From NCBI GenBank assembly GCA_964544365.1, contig CAZJCW010000013.1, positions 1 through 34,761 of the forward strand: 34,761 bases of DNA. The letters run 5' to 3'. The stretch is from Alsobacter sp964544365. GTDB lineage: Bacteria; Pseudomonadota; Alphaproteobacteria; Rhizobiales; Beijerinckiaceae. Positions 1 to 8,786 of the stretch are shown here, one piece after another; position 1 is the stretch's first letter; every line of letters begins with the position of its first letter. The notes beneath the pieces were generated by a model. The model had not been told where the DNA came from and ran no database searches. It saw nothing but the letters and a program-made list of their open reading frames with translations. The translations under genes and the position numbers were made by a program.

Positions 1-229
1 TGCGGATCAGGTCGCCGCGCACGGTGCAGCAGATGCAGCCGTTGTTCATCTCGAACACTTCCTCGTCGGCGCCGACGACGAGGTCGTTGTCGATCCCGAT
101 CTCGCCGAACTCGTTGACGATCACGGCGAACCGCTTGCCATGCGGTTCGGTGAGGATGCGGTTCAGCAGCGTCGTCTTTCCGGCGCCGAGATAGCCGGTG
201 AGCACGGTGACGGGGATCTTTTCGGTCAT
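1..229 (-). CDS. CobW/COG0523 (G3E) GTPase, partial, putative zinc chaperone
   Basis: Only the first 76 codons are in the window; the gene runs off the left edge. The translation begins MTEKIPVTVLTGYLGAGKTT, with a P-loop (GYLGAGKT, residues 12-19), a NEFGEIGID segment (39-47) and the family hallmark CICC metal-binding motif (65-68) followed by TVRGDL. This is the N-terminal domain of a COG0523 P-loop GTPase. Family members use GTP hydrolysis to deliver metals, and a subset belongs to Zur regulons and serves zinc proteins. The gene lies 41 bp downstream of the deformylase-like gene on the same strand, so it is probably the last visible gene of the zinc-import operon, which favours zinc over cobalt (CobW proper) as the metal. 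Family assignment is secure; metal and client are inference. Confidence 0.93.
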   Translation of the reverse strand, partial: MTEKIPVTVLTGYLGAGKTTLLNRILTEPHGKRFAVIVNEFGEIGIDNDLVVGADEEVFEMNNGCICCTVRGDLIR

Positions 230-270
230 GGCGTTCTCCTGCGCGGCGGCCCTGCGCGTGGTGCTGGCGC

Positions 271-837
271 TCAGCGCGCTGCGGCCGTCCGGTCCTTCAT
301 GGTCTGGCGGTTCATCTTGTCGAAGCGGGCGAGAAGCCGGTCGCGCTTCAGCCGCGACAGCCGGTCGAGCCAGTAGAGGCCGTCGCACTGGTCGATCTCG
401 TGCTGCAGGCACGCCGCCAGGAAGCCCTCGAAGGACGCTTCGCGGGCGTCGCCGGCCGGCGTCTGCCAGCCCACGGTGACGCGGGCGGGACGTTCGACCT
501 TCTCGTGCAGGCCCGGCAGCGACACGCTGCCCTCCTCGTGCGTCGCCTTGTCCGGCGAAGCCGAGAGCACGACCGGATTGACGAAAACCTGCGGCGCCGG
601 GCGTCCCCCGTCCTTCAGGTCGATGGCCACGATCCGGCGCATGATCCCGAGATGGGGCCCGGCCAGCCCGCGGGCGGGGATCTCGCGCAAGCCCTGCAGC
701 AGAAGCGCGATATCGGCCTCCAGCGCCGCGTCGAAGGCCTCGACCGGGGCGGCCGGGCGCTTCAGGCGCGGATCGGGATAGGCGACGACGGTCACGGCCG
801 GCACGGGGGTGGTCCTGTCTGGCTGTCGGCCGCTCAC
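271..837 (-). CDS. Peptide deformylase-like protein lacking canonical metal ligands
   Basis: The 188-aa product aligns over its whole length with bacterial peptide deformylase, including the N-terminal PDPRLKRPA block (21-29). All three active-site motifs are altered. Motif 1 (GxGLAAxQ) reads RGLAGPHLG, so the Gln is His62. Motif 2 (EGCLS) reads EGSVS, so the Cys ligand is Ser104. Motif 3 (HExDH) reads HEIDQ, so His146 and Glu147 remain but the second His is Gln150. With two of the three metal ligands gone, ordinary Fe/Zn deformylase activity is unlikely; it could be a non-catalytic paralogue or bind metal differently. The GTG start overlaps the aztC stop by 4 bp, implying translational coupling and co-regulation with zinc import. 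Deformylase paralogues are reported in zinc-starvation regulons, but this ligand loss looks unusual. A housekeeping def must lie elsewhere. Confidence 0.88.
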   Translation of the reverse strand: MSGRQPDRTTPVPAVTVVAYPDPRLKRPAAPVEAFDAALEADIALLLQGLREIPARGLAGPHLGIMRRIVAIDLKDGGRPAPQVFVNPVVLSASPDKATHEEGSVSLPGLHEKVERPARVTVGWQTPAGDAREASFEGFLAACLQHEIDQCDGLYWLDRLSRLKRDRLLARFDKMNRQTMKDRTAAAR

Positions 838-1757
838 GAACTGAGGGCGGCGCTCAGCTCCCTTATATTGGACCTCATCATGTCGATGTAAGTCCCGGCA
901 GGCCCGTCCTGCGCCGAGAGCGCATCGGAATAGAGCCGCCCGCCGATCGTCGCGCCCGTCTCCTTGGTGATCCGCTCCATCAGGCGCGGATCGGACACGT
1001 TCTCGAGGAACACGGCCGGGATCTTCTCGCTCCGCACCTGCCGGATGATCCGCGCCACGTTCTTCGCCGAGACCTCGGCCTCCGTCGAAACGCCCTGCGG
1101 GCTGACGAAGGCGATGCCGTAGGCCTTGCCGAAATAGGCGAAGGCATCGTGCGAGGTCACGATCCGGCGCCGGTCGGACGGGATGCGCGCGACCGCGGCC
1201 CGGATGTCCGTCTCCAGCGTATCGAGCCGGGCGAGATAGCCCGCCGCCCGCGCCGCGTAGGCATCCTTGCCGTCGGGATCCGCGGCGGAAAGGGCATCGC
1301 GGATGTTGGCGACGTAGAGCTTGACGTTCGCGACGTCCTGCCAGGCGTGCGGATCGACCGAGCCATGGTCGTGCTTGTGCCCGTGGCCGGGGCCGTCGTC
1401 CTTGGATTCGAGCGTCTTCACGCCGCGGCTCGCCACCGCGACCTGGGCGCGCGTGCCGGAGGCCTTGACCAGCCGGTCGAGCCAGCCCTCGAAGCCGAGC
1501 CCGTTGACGACCACGAGCTTGGCGCCCGCCAGCCGCTTCGCATCCGCCGGGGTGGGCTGGTAGACGTGGGCGTCGCCGTTCGGTCCGACGAGCGTGGCGA
1601 TCTCGACCCGGTCGCCGCCCACCTCGCGCACGAGATCGGCGAGGATCGAGAAGCTGGCGACGACGGGCAACTTGCCCTGCTGGGCGAAGGTTCGTCCGGC
1701 CAGGGCCATCGCGAGGGCGGCCGTTCCGCCGGCGATGACGAGACGACGATGGATCAT
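834..1757 (-). CDS. aztC: Zinc ABC transporter periplasmic substrate-binding protein (AztC/ZnuA family)
   Basis: This 307-aa cluster 9 (ZnuA/TroA-like) metal-binding protein captures the ion in the periplasm and hands it to the AztB permease. Residues 1-26 are an export signal ending AGRTFAQ. The expected ligands are visible: His64 in NGDAHVYQP, His137 in VDPHAWQD, His203 in TSHDAFAYFG and Asp278 in YSDAL. A His-rich loop (GHGHKHDHG, 124-132) just before the second ligand is typical of zinc rather than manganese binders. The start is fixed by a strong Shine-Dalgarno (AGGAGG, about 6 nt upstream). It follows aztB by 10 bp and overlaps the deformylase-like gene by 4 bp. The AztC rather than ZnuA name rests on the resemblance of the permease and on the motif style; general function is secure. 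Confidence 0.92.
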   Translation of the reverse strand: MIHRRLVIAGGTAALAMALAGRTFAQQGKLPVVASFSILADLVREVGGDRVEIATLVGPNGDAHVYQPTPADAKRLAGAKLVVVNGLGFEGWLDRLVKASGTRAQVAVASRGVKTLESKDDGPGHGHKHDHGSVDPHAWQDVANVKLYVANIRDALSAADPDGKDAYAARAAGYLARLDTLETDIRAAVARIPSDRRRIVTSHDAFAYFGKAYGIAFVSPQGVSTEAEVSAKNVARIIRQVRSEKIPAVFLENVSDPRLMERITKETGATIGGRLYSDALSAQDGPAGTYIDMMRSNIRELSAALSS

Positions 1758-1767
1758 CGATTCCTCC

Positions 1768-2637
1768 TCAGGCTTCGAGATGACGTCTTGGAATGAGGCG
1801 TGTCAGGAGCCCGCCCTGCAGTCCGAAGGCGAGCGACAGCAGGTAGGCGGCGCCCGCCGCCAGGATGATCGCCGGCCCCGCCGGCAGGCCGGCATGGAAC
1901 GAGACGAGCAGGCCCGCGATGCCCGAGACGATGCCGATCGTCGTCGCCACCGCGATCAGCAGGGTGATGTCCTGCGTCCAGAAGCGCGCCGCGATGGCAG
2001 GCAGCATCATCAGCCCCACGGCGAGCAGCGTGCCCAGCGCATGGAACCCCCCGACGAGGTTCATGACCACGAGGATCAGGAACGCGATGTGCGTCGGGCC
2101 GCCGGCGCGGCTGATCGACCGCAGGAAGCCGGGGTCGACGCACTCCAGCACCAGCGGCCGGTAGATGAGCGCGAGCGTCAGCAGGGAGGCCGTCGCAATG
2201 GCGCTGATGAGGATCAGCGTCGGGTCGTCGAGCGCCAGCACGGTCCCGAAGAGGACGTGCAGCAGGTCGAGGTTCGAGCCGCGCAGCGACACCAGCGTGA
2301 CGCCCAGCGCCAGCGAGATCAGGTAGAAGGCCGCCAGCGAGGCGTCTTCCTTCAGGTGGGTCGTGCGGGTCACGACACCCGCCAGAAGGGCGACGATCAC
2401 GCCCGCGGCCAGCCCTCCGAAGGTCATCCAGCCGAGCGACAGCCCCGCGGCGAGGTAGCCGATCGCCGCTCCGGGCAGCACGGCGTGGGCCATGGCGTCG
2501 CCGACGAGGCTCATGCGGCGCAGCATCAGGAACACGCCCACCGGCCCGGCGCCGAGGGAGAGCGCGAGGGATCCCGCCAGCGCCCGGCGCATGAACTCGA
2601 ACTCGGTGAACGGGGCGATCAGCAGGTCATGCAGCAT
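1768..2637 (-). CDS. aztB: Zinc ABC transporter permease (AztB-like)
   Basis: The 289-aa product is a polytopic membrane protein of the ABC-3 (ZnuB/MntB) family with about eight hydrophobic segments. Recognisable blocks are LRRMSLVGDAMAHAVLPGAA near residues 40-60, LKEDASLAAFYLISLALG, and ALGTLLAVGLMMLPAIAARF in the C-terminal half. These match the AztB type of alphaproteobacterial zinc permease. It should form the membrane channel with AztA in the cytoplasm and AztC outside. I chose the ATG that gives MLHDLLIAPF; a GTG 24 bp upstream (2661) would add eight polar residues. A gap of about 100 bp separates it from aztA, the only loose junction in this operon; I saw no convincing promoter in that gap. 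Confidence 0.92.
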   Translation of the reverse strand: MLHDLLIAPFTEFEFMRRALAGSLALSLGAGPVGVFLMLRRMSLVGDAMAHAVLPGAAIGYLAAGLSLGWMTFGGLAAGVIVALLAGVVTRTTHLKEDASLAAFYLISLALGVTLVSLRGSNLDLLHVLFGTVLALDDPTLILISAIATASLLTLALIYRPLVLECVDPGFLRSISRAGGPTHIAFLILVVMNLVGGFHALGTLLAVGLMMLPAIAARFWTQDITLLIAVATTIGIVSGIAGLLVSFHAGLPAGPAIILAAGAAYLLSLAFGLQGGLLTRLIPRRHLEA

Positions 2638-2740
2638 GGCGGCGTGGCGTTCCCCGCCCACGAGGGTGCGGGACCTTCCTTCGAACGGGGGCGCGACCGT
2701 CCTCGCGCCGCGGGCAGGGCATCCTCCGGCCGGCGGCCGC

Positions 2741-3474
<734 letters not shown>

Positions 3475-3478
<4 letters not shown>

Positions 3479-3633
3479 GACAGCGTCGCCCATCCGACGA
3501 CGGCCCAGAGCGCCGCGATCACGATGGCCGCGCCGGCAAGCCGCTGCCCGGCCGACATGCGCAGGAGCGACATCGTCGGGGACGCGGCCTGCGCATGATG
3601 CGCGTGGGCGTGATCGTGATGGGACTGGGCCAT
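3475..3633 (-). CDS. 52-aa His-rich single-pass membrane peptide, first gene of the zinc operon
   Basis: This short frame (52 codons plus stop) begins MAQSHHDHAHAHHAQAASPT. Six of its first 13 residues are His, a likely soft-metal binding tail. Residues 33-50 (AGAAIVIAALWAVVGWAT) form one hydrophobic span. Its TGA overlaps the aztA ATG by 4 bp, and it is the first frame after the two Zur-like boxes, so it appears to be the leader gene of the operon. I do not recognise a named family. It could gather or buffer zinc at the inner membrane, or act as a small subunit of AztAB, but these are inferences from composition and position. The ATG at 3633 is the only sensible start; upstream sequence is operator. 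Confidence 0.72.
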
Positions 3634-3671
3634 GGCCAACCTCGGACGGCGGCAGTGCCGCCATGTCGAGC

Positions 3672-3719
3672 GTTATAACGTAACATCGGCGCGGCGCAAG
3701 GCCGATGTTACAACATTAC
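3672..3719 (-). promoter_or_regulatory. Tandem Zur-like operators and promoter region of the zinc operon
   Basis: An AT-rich island in GC-rich DNA holds two 13-bp boxes, GTTATAACGTAAC (3672-3684) and GTTACAACATTAC (3707-3719). Both resemble the GTTATA/TATAAC palindrome expected for alphaproteobacterial Zur, matching each other at 9 of 13 positions and spaced 35 bp. The first contains the dyad GTTA-N5-TAAC, the second ATGTT-AC-AACAT (3705-3716). They are also joined by a perfect 11-bp inverted repeat, GTAACATCGGC (3680-3690) and GCCGATGTTAC (3701-3711). It lies 39-86 bp upstream of the first gene. Zur with zinc would be expected to repress here. No U-tract follows the long dyad, so a terminator for opgD is the weaker reading. 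Confidence 0.75.
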
Positions 3720-3738
3720 ACAGGCCATGCGGCCGGGG

Positions 3739-5337
3739 TCAGAACGGGTGGTACTGGTAGAGCCACGTCTCGCTCAGCACGGCGTCCTGCGAACGCAGGA
3801 ACAGCCGCATCTCCACCGGGTCGTTGCCCTCGACGGTGAGGTCGAACTGGGCACGCCAGTGGCCCGGCACGTCGTTCGGCACCGCCTCGGTGTAGATGTA
3901 GGAGAAGCTCCCGCGCGATGCCCACAGCACCGGCTCCGGCTTCACGCCGAAGGGCAGGCGGGCGAGAATGTCGCCCTTGAACTCGACCATGAACTTGCGC
4001 ACGCCCTTGGGCCGCGGCTGCCCGGGCTGGCCGCCATTGCCGAACCGCGTGGCCACGCACCGCGCGAGGTTCCCCGGGAAAGCCTCGTCGGCCATCCAGT
4101 GCAGGCGGTATTTCAGGTCCAGCGCCTGTCCCGCGGCGGTCGGCTCCGCCGGAACCCACATCGCCACGATGTTGTCGTGGATCTCGTCGTCCGTCGGGAT
4201 CTCGGTGAGCTGGATCGACCCGCGACCCCATTTGCCGACCGGCTCGACCCAGGCCGTCGGCCGCAGGTGGTAGCGCACGCCGTCCTGGTAGTTGTCGAAG
4301 TCGCGGTCGCGCTGGCACAGGCCGAAGCCGCGCGGATCGCTGTCCACGAAGCTCGACACGATCGTGCGCGGCGGATTGTTCAGCGGGCGCCAGATCCGCT
4401 CGCCGGATCCGGTCCAGATGGCAAGACCGTCGGAGTCGTGGATCTCGGGGCGCCAGTCCACGGCCGTGGTCTTCACGGTCTCGGAGTACCAGTACATCGA
4501 GGTCAGGGGCGCGATCCCGAGCCGCTCCACCGGATTGCGCAGGAACAGCGCGGCCTCGATGTCCATGACCACGCCGTTGGTCCGGCGCATCGCGAACCGG
4601 TAGGCGCCGGTGAGGCTCGGCCCGTCGAGCAGGGCGTTCACGATCAGCGGCTCGTCTTCCCGCGCCGCCTTCTCGAACCAGAATTCCACGAAATCCGGGA
4701 ATTCCTCCGGGCTCGCCGTGCCGGGCGCCAGCGCGATGCCGCGCGCCGACAGGCCGACCTGCCCGAGTTCGCCCACGGCCCGGAAATAGGACGCGCCGAG
4801 GAACGTCGCCCAGGGCTCGAGCTTCTTCCAGCCCGCGCCGTTGCGGGTCTCGTGCACCCAGAAGCCGGCGAAGGCGGACGGTTCCTCGGGCAGCTTGCGG
4901 GCCACGTGGTCCGGTCCGCCCATGAACAGGGACGGGTTGTAGTGAATCTCGCGCGAGGTGCCGCTCTCGACCGCATGCATGCGCACGGTCTTGGGGAAGT
5001 ACATCCCGACATGCTGGAAGCTCACCGGGAAGACGCTCCCGGCATCGCTCCACAGGGCCGACTCCAGGCGGTACCGCAGCTTGCCATGGGCGTCGTAGTC
5101 GATCTTCTGGACGATCGACGGATCCGGGCGCGGCGGCGCGACATACGGCTTCTGCGCCCGCGCACGCGCCTGGTCCTTCAGCTTCTGGTAGGTGAACGGT
5201 TCGGCGGGCCCGAAGGTGAGGGCCGGCGCGGCCGGCTCGGTGGCCGCGAGGGCCCCCGGTGCGAGGACGGATGGCATCAGCCCGGCGACATTCACCGCGG
5301 CGGCCAGCTGAATGAAATTGCGACGGTCAAGGCTCAT
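3739..5337 (-). CDS. opgD: Periplasmic glucan biosynthesis protein OpgD/MdoG family, Tat-exported
   Basis: The 532-aa product belongs to the OpgG/OpgD (MdoG/MdoD) family, which shapes the backbone of osmoregulated periplasmic glucans. It opens MSLDRRNFIQLAAAV, a twin-arginine signal (RRNFIQ) followed by a hydrophobic core ending in APGALA. A Tat signal favours OpgD over Sec-exported OpgG. Family blocks include TYQKLKDQA, FPVSFQHVGMYFP, SYFRAVGELGQVGLSARGIA and the acidic EEFPDFVEFWFE. The length is normal. Three in-frame ATGs compete (5409, 5349, 5337); I chose the last because it places the signal at the N-terminus, although no start has a strong Shine-Dalgarno. No opgH glucosyltransferase is adjacent. 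The stop is only about 20 bp from the Zur-like region of the next operon. Confidence 0.9.
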   Translation of the reverse strand: MSLDRRNFIQLAAAVNVAGLMPSVLAPGALAATEPAAPALTFGPAEPFTYQKLKDQARARAQKPYVAPPRPDPSIVQKIDYDAHGKLRYRLESALWSDAGSVFPVSFQHVGMYFPKTVRMHAVESGTSREIHYNPSLFMGGPDHVARKLPEEPSAFAGFWVHETRNGAGWKKLEPWATFLGASYFRAVGELGQVGLSARGIALAPGTASPEEFPDFVEFWFEKAAREDEPLIVNALLDGPSLTGAYRFAMRRTNGVVMDIEAALFLRNPVERLGIAPLTSMYWYSETVKTTAVDWRPEIHDSDGLAIWTGSGERIWRPLNNPPRTIVSSFVDSDPRGFGLCQRDRDFDNYQDGVRYHLRPTAWVEPVGKWGRGSIQLTEIPTDDEIHDNIVAMWVPAEPTAAGQALDLKYRLHWMADEAFPGNLARCVATRFGNGGQPGQPRPKGVRKFMVEFKGDILARLPFGVKPEPVLWASRGSFSYIYTEAVPNDVPGHWRAQFDLTVEGNDPVEMRLFLRSQDAVLSETWLYQYHPF

Positions 5338-5473
5338 GGCAGTCCGCATATTGGGCGTGTCGGGGGAATGCGCAACCGTCGGCAGGATCCGGTCCCCCGA
5401 CGTCGCCACGTCGCGCGGCGGCAGCAGCCTTCTCGTCGATCAATGTGGCGACGATCTGGCGTACGCCCGGGGA

Positions 5474-5734
5474 TCAATCGCGGATCGGTTCGACCTGGAT
5501 GGCGCGCTGCATGAAGCGCACCATCGCGTAGAGACCGAGGGCGGTGAAGAGGCCCATCAGGACCTTGTCGACATGCGGTCCGAAGATCAGGTGCAGTTCG
5601 AACAGCCCCGAGACGGCCCAGCCGGCCGCCAGCGCCACGCCGATCAGCTCGGTCCCGACGAGAATCGCCAGGCTGACGATCGTCACCAGGTTGCGGGTGT
5701 TCAGGCTGCCCTTTTTCGCCACGATACGCTCCAT
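5474..5734 (-). CDS. Small two-helix membrane protein, conserved-hypothetical type
   Basis: This 86-aa protein has a basic N-terminus (MERIVAKKGSLNTRN), a hydrophobic span at about 16-40, a second at about 55-75 (VDKVLMGLFTALGLYAMVRF) and a short charged tail. The ATG at 5734 fits. I do not recognise a named family. It sits between opgD (same strand, about 140 bp downstream) and the divergent gamma-glutamyltransferase-like gene. Codon use looks like that of its neighbours. Likely an inner-membrane protein; no function can be assigned. Confidence 0.7.
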   Translation of the reverse strand: MERIVAKKGSLNTRNLVTIVSLAILVGTELIGVALAAGWAVSGLFELHLIFGPHVDKVLMGLFTALGLYAMVRFMQRAIQVEPIRD

Positions 5735-5848
5735 GGTCCGCGGGGACGTTCTCGACTATATGCTGCGCGGTCCGAAGGCAAGGCGGCGCGCGCCGGACCT
5801 GCCGCCCCGTCCGCCTTTTCCTGCCGCCTCCCGACCGCGAGCGTCCCC

Positions 5849-7447
5849 ATGGCCGACAACACTCCCGTCTTCTCCCGCGCTGCCGTCGCCGCGCCCCATG
5901 CCCTCGCCGCGGAGGCCGGACGGGCGATCCTCGCCGAGGGGGGCAACGCGATCGAGGCGATGCTCGCCATGGCGGCGACCATCGCGGTCGTCTACCCGCA
6001 CATGAACGCCATCGGCGGCGACGGCTTCTGGCTGGTGCGCGATCCGGGCGGCCGGGTCCATGCCATCGAGGCGTGCGGCCCCGCCGGAAGCCTCGCCACC
6101 ATTCGCCGCTACCGCGACAAGGACTACGCTTCCATCCCCGCGCGCGGTCCCGATGCGGCGCTGACCGTGGCCGGCGCCCCTGGCGGCTGGTCCGCCGCAC
6201 GGGAACTGGCCGTCGACTTCGGCGGCCGCATGCCCTGGCGCGACATCCTGGCCGATGCCATCGCCCATGCCCGCAACGGCTATGCCGTGTCGCCCTCCGA
6301 GGCGCGCACCCGGCCGAACGCCGAGGAGGCGCTCCATGCCGCGCCAGGCTTCGCGGCGGCGTTCCTCGCGGACGGCAAGACGCCGGCGGCCGGCACGATC
6401 CGCCGTGCCCCCGCGCTCGCCGCCACGCTGGAGCAGCTGGCCAAGGCCGGCCCGGACGATTTCTATCGCGGCGACGTGGGCCGCGAGATCGCCGCCGACC
6501 TCGACCGGATCGGTGCCCCCGTCACCCGCGCCGACCTCGAGGGCTACCGCGCGCGGCGGGTTCCCCCGCTGTCGACCCGCATCCCCGGCGCGACCCTCTA
6601 CAACTTTCCCCCGCCGACGCAGGGCCTCGCCTCGCTGATGATCCTGGGTATCTTCGCCCGGCTGGGCGTGGCGCGCGGCGAAACCTTCGAGCACATCCAC
6701 GGCCTCGTCGAGGCGACCAAGCGCGCCTTCCGGATCCGCGACGGCGTCGTCACCGATCCGCTGCGGCTCCGGTTCGATCCGGACGCCTTCCTCACGCCCG
6801 AGCGATTGGCGAAGGAGGCCGCCGCGATCTCCATGTCGCGGGCGTCGGACTTCCCGCTCGCCTTCGGCGACGGCGATACCGTGTGGATGGGCGCCATCGA
6901 CGCGAAGGGCGTCGCCGTGTCCTACATCCAGTCCATCTACTGGGAGTACGGCTCCGGCTGCGTCCTGCCGAAGACGGGCATCCACTGGCAGAACCGCGGT
7001 CTCTCCTTCTCGCTCGATCCCGCCGCCGTAAACCCTCTGGAACCCGGCCGCCGCCCGTTCCACACGCTCAACCCCGCCTTTGCCGCAATGGCCGACGGCC
7101 GGATCATCTCCTACGGCACCATGGGCGGCGATGGGCAGCCGCAGTTCCAGGCGGCCATCTTCAGCCGCCACGCCATGTTCGGCATGGACATCGCCAGCGC
7201 CATCGACGCGCCGCGGTTCCTGCTCGGCAAGACCTGGGGCGATTCCGCCACGTCGCTGAAGCTGGAGAACCGCTTCGATTCCGCCATCGTGCGGCGGCTC
7301 GAGGCGGTCGGGCAGCAGGTCGAGGTCGTCGACGCGGCCTATGCCGACATGTTCGGCCATGCCGGCATGCTGTCGAAGAGCCCCACCGACGGTGCGGTCG
7401 CCGCGGCGCACGACCCGAGGTCGGACGGCGGATCGGCCGGCCTCTAG
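5849..7447 (+). CDS. Gamma-glutamyltransferase family Ntn hydrolase (HpxW/oxamate amidohydrolase-like)
   Basis: The 532-aa product is an N-terminal-nucleophile hydrolase of the gamma-glutamyltranspeptidase family, normally self-cleaved into large and small subunits. The new N-terminus would be Thr344 in GDGDTVWMGAID, where classical GGTs have TTHxSVVD. Other family blocks are GGNAIEAMLAMAAT (31-44), IGGDGFWLVRD (55-65), ACGPAG and YGTMGGDGQPQ near the C-terminus. The VWMG variant and the following SYIQSIYWEYGSGC segment resemble the HpxW branch more than glutathione-degrading GGTs. There is no Sec signal, so it is probably cytoplasmic, unlike periplasmic GGT. The start at 5849 removes a long non-homologous in-frame extension. 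An amidase gene follows after about 95 bp, a pairing seen in purine-nitrogen (hpx-like) loci. Family is certain; substrate is not. Confidence 0.85.
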   Translation: MADNTPVFSRAAVAAPHALAAEAGRAILAEGGNAIEAMLAMAATIAVVYPHMNAIGGDGFWLVRDPGGRVHAIEACGPAGSLATIRRYRDKDYASIPARGPDAALTVAGAPGGWSAARELAVDFGGRMPWRDILADAIAHARNGYAVSPSEARTRPNAEEALHAAPGFAAAFLADGKTPAAGTIRRAPALAATLEQLAKAGPDDFYRGDVGREIAADLDRIGAPVTRADLEGYRARRVPPLSTRIPGATLYNFPPPTQGLASLMILGIFARLGVARGETFEHIHGLVEATKRAFRIRDGVVTDPLRLRFDPDAFLTPERLAKEAAAISMSRASDFPLAFGDGDTVWMGAIDAKGVAVSYIQSIYWEYGSGCVLPKTGIHWQNRGLSFSLDPAAVNPLEPGRRPFHTLNPAFAAMADGRIISYGTMGGDGQPQFQAAIFSRHAMFGMDIASAIDAPRFLLGKTWGDSATSLKLENRFDSAIVRRLEAVGQQVEVVDAAYADMFGHAGMLSKSPTDGAVAAAHDPRSDGGSAGL

Positions 7448-7542
7448 CATCGGCGCCGCCCCCGCCGGGCTTGCGGCACCGGAACCGCCGGGCGATGCTG
7501 CGCGCCTCGCCCGCCCCGCCGCTGCCTCCACCGGATCATGCC

Positions 7543-8745
7543 ATGCTCGACGCCGACGACGCCGTCCACGCCTTCGTTCCCTACCCGCCGGCACCCGTGG
7601 CGCATGCGACCAGCGGTCCCCTGACGGGCCTGACGCTCGCGGTGAAGGACATTTTCGACGTCGCCGGCTATCCGACCGGATGCGGCCAGCCCACGAAGCT
7701 GGCGATGTCGGGGATCAAGACGGCGACCGCTCCCATCGTCCGCCGCTTCCTCGACGCGGGCGCCCGCTTCGTCGGCAAGACGCACACGGTGGAACTCGCC
7801 TACTCGCTGAACGGGATCAACACCCATTTCGGCACGCCCATCAATCCGGCGGCGCCCGATCGCGTGCCCGGCGGATCGTCGTCCGGCTCGGCCGCCGCCA
7901 CGGCGGCGCGGCTGTGCGATATCGGCCTCGGCTCGGACACCGGCGGGTCGGTCCGCGGTCCCGCAAGCTATTGCGGGCTGTTCGGCATCCGGCCGACGCA
8001 CGGTCGCCTGCCGCTCGCCATGACCATGCCCCTGGCGGACAGCTTCGACACGCCCGGCTGGTTCGCCCGCGACGGCCGCGTGTTCGAGCGTGTCGCCGCC
8101 GCGATCTTCGACGCGGACACCGCGCCGCTGCCGGCCGAGACGCGCCTGCTCAAGGCGGTCGACTGCTTCGCCCTCGCCCATGAGGGCGCCCGTCCCGCCA
8201 TCGAGGCGGTTGCGGGCCGCATCGACACGATGCTGGCTCCCCTCGTGGAGACGCGGGCCGCGCCGAACGGGTTCGACCCGCTGTACTGGGCCTTCCGCCG
8301 CCTGCAGGGCGTGGAGGCCTGGCAGTCCCACGCCGACTTCATCACGCGCTGGAAGCCGGCGCTCATGCCGGCCATCGAGGACCGGTTCATCTATGGCCGC
8401 GACCTGCCGAAGGCCGAGGTCAAGGAGGCCATGGCGGTGCGCAAGGCGTTCCGCGCGGCGTTCCGGTCGATGCTCGGACAGGACGGCGTGCTGCTTCTGC
8501 CGACGGTGCCCGGCGCCGCCCCGCTCCTGGCGGCGACGCCGGAGGCACTCGAGGCGGACCGCGCCCAGGCGCTGCGCCTTCTCTGCCTTGCCGGCCTGTC
8601 CGGATGCCCGCAGGTCTCCGTTCCCGTCGCCTTCGACCAGGGAGCGCCGTTTGGCCTGTCGCTCATCGGCCCGCCCGGTTCCGACCTGTCCCTCGTGCGT
8701 CTGGCCGTGCGGGTCGCGAAGGCCGCGGCGGTCCGGATCGCCTGA
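7543..8745 (+). CDS. Amidase-signature family hydrolase (AMI1-like)
   Basis: This 400-aa amidase-signature enzyme hydrolyses an amide with a Ser-cisSer-Lys triad: Lys35 in LAVKDIFD, the Ser cluster in PGGSSSGSAAA (112-114) and nucleophile Ser136 in GSDTGGSVRGPASYCG. The chain is shorter than GatA-type amidases and resembles plant AMI1/indole-3-acetamide hydrolase-like proteins. An upstream in-frame ATG (7495) would add 16 Pro/Ala-rich residues; I prefer 7543. Co-orientation with the HpxW-like gene suggests a two-step degradation of small amides. It also lies a few hundred bases upstream of the nitrile hydratase genes, which make amides from nitriles, so it could take the acid-forming second step there. 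Both are inferences; the fold and triad are directly visible. Confidence 0.87.
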   Translation: MLDADDAVHAFVPYPPAPVAHATSGPLTGLTLAVKDIFDVAGYPTGCGQPTKLAMSGIKTATAPIVRRFLDAGARFVGKTHTVELAYSLNGINTHFGTPINPAAPDRVPGGSSSGSAAATAARLCDIGLGSDTGGSVRGPASYCGLFGIRPTHGRLPLAMTMPLADSFDTPGWFARDGRVFERVAAAIFDADTAPLPAETRLLKAVDCFALAHEGARPAIEAVAGRIDTMLAPLVETRAAPNGFDPLYWAFRRLQGVEAWQSHADFITRWKPALMPAIEDRFIYGRDLPKAEVKEAMAVRKAFRAAFRSMLGQDGVLLLPTVPGAAPLLAATPEALEADRAQALRLLCLAGLSGCPQVSVPVAFDQGAPFGLSLIGPPGSDLSLVRLAVRVAKAAAVRIA

Positions 8746-8786
8746 GCTGCCGTCACCAGAAACACTAAAAGTATACCAAGCCTCTT

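Noticed and set aside
3680..3711. Rho-independent terminator of opgD
   Set aside because: There is no U-tract, the spacer is GC-rich, and both arms coincide with Zur-like boxes placed correctly for the downstream operon.
5756..7594. Long antisense open frame (612 codons) opposite the GGT-family gene
   Set aside because: It is Arg/Gly/Ala-rich with no recognisable domain, and the plus strand carries clear family motifs. Such frames are routine in DNA of about 70% GC.
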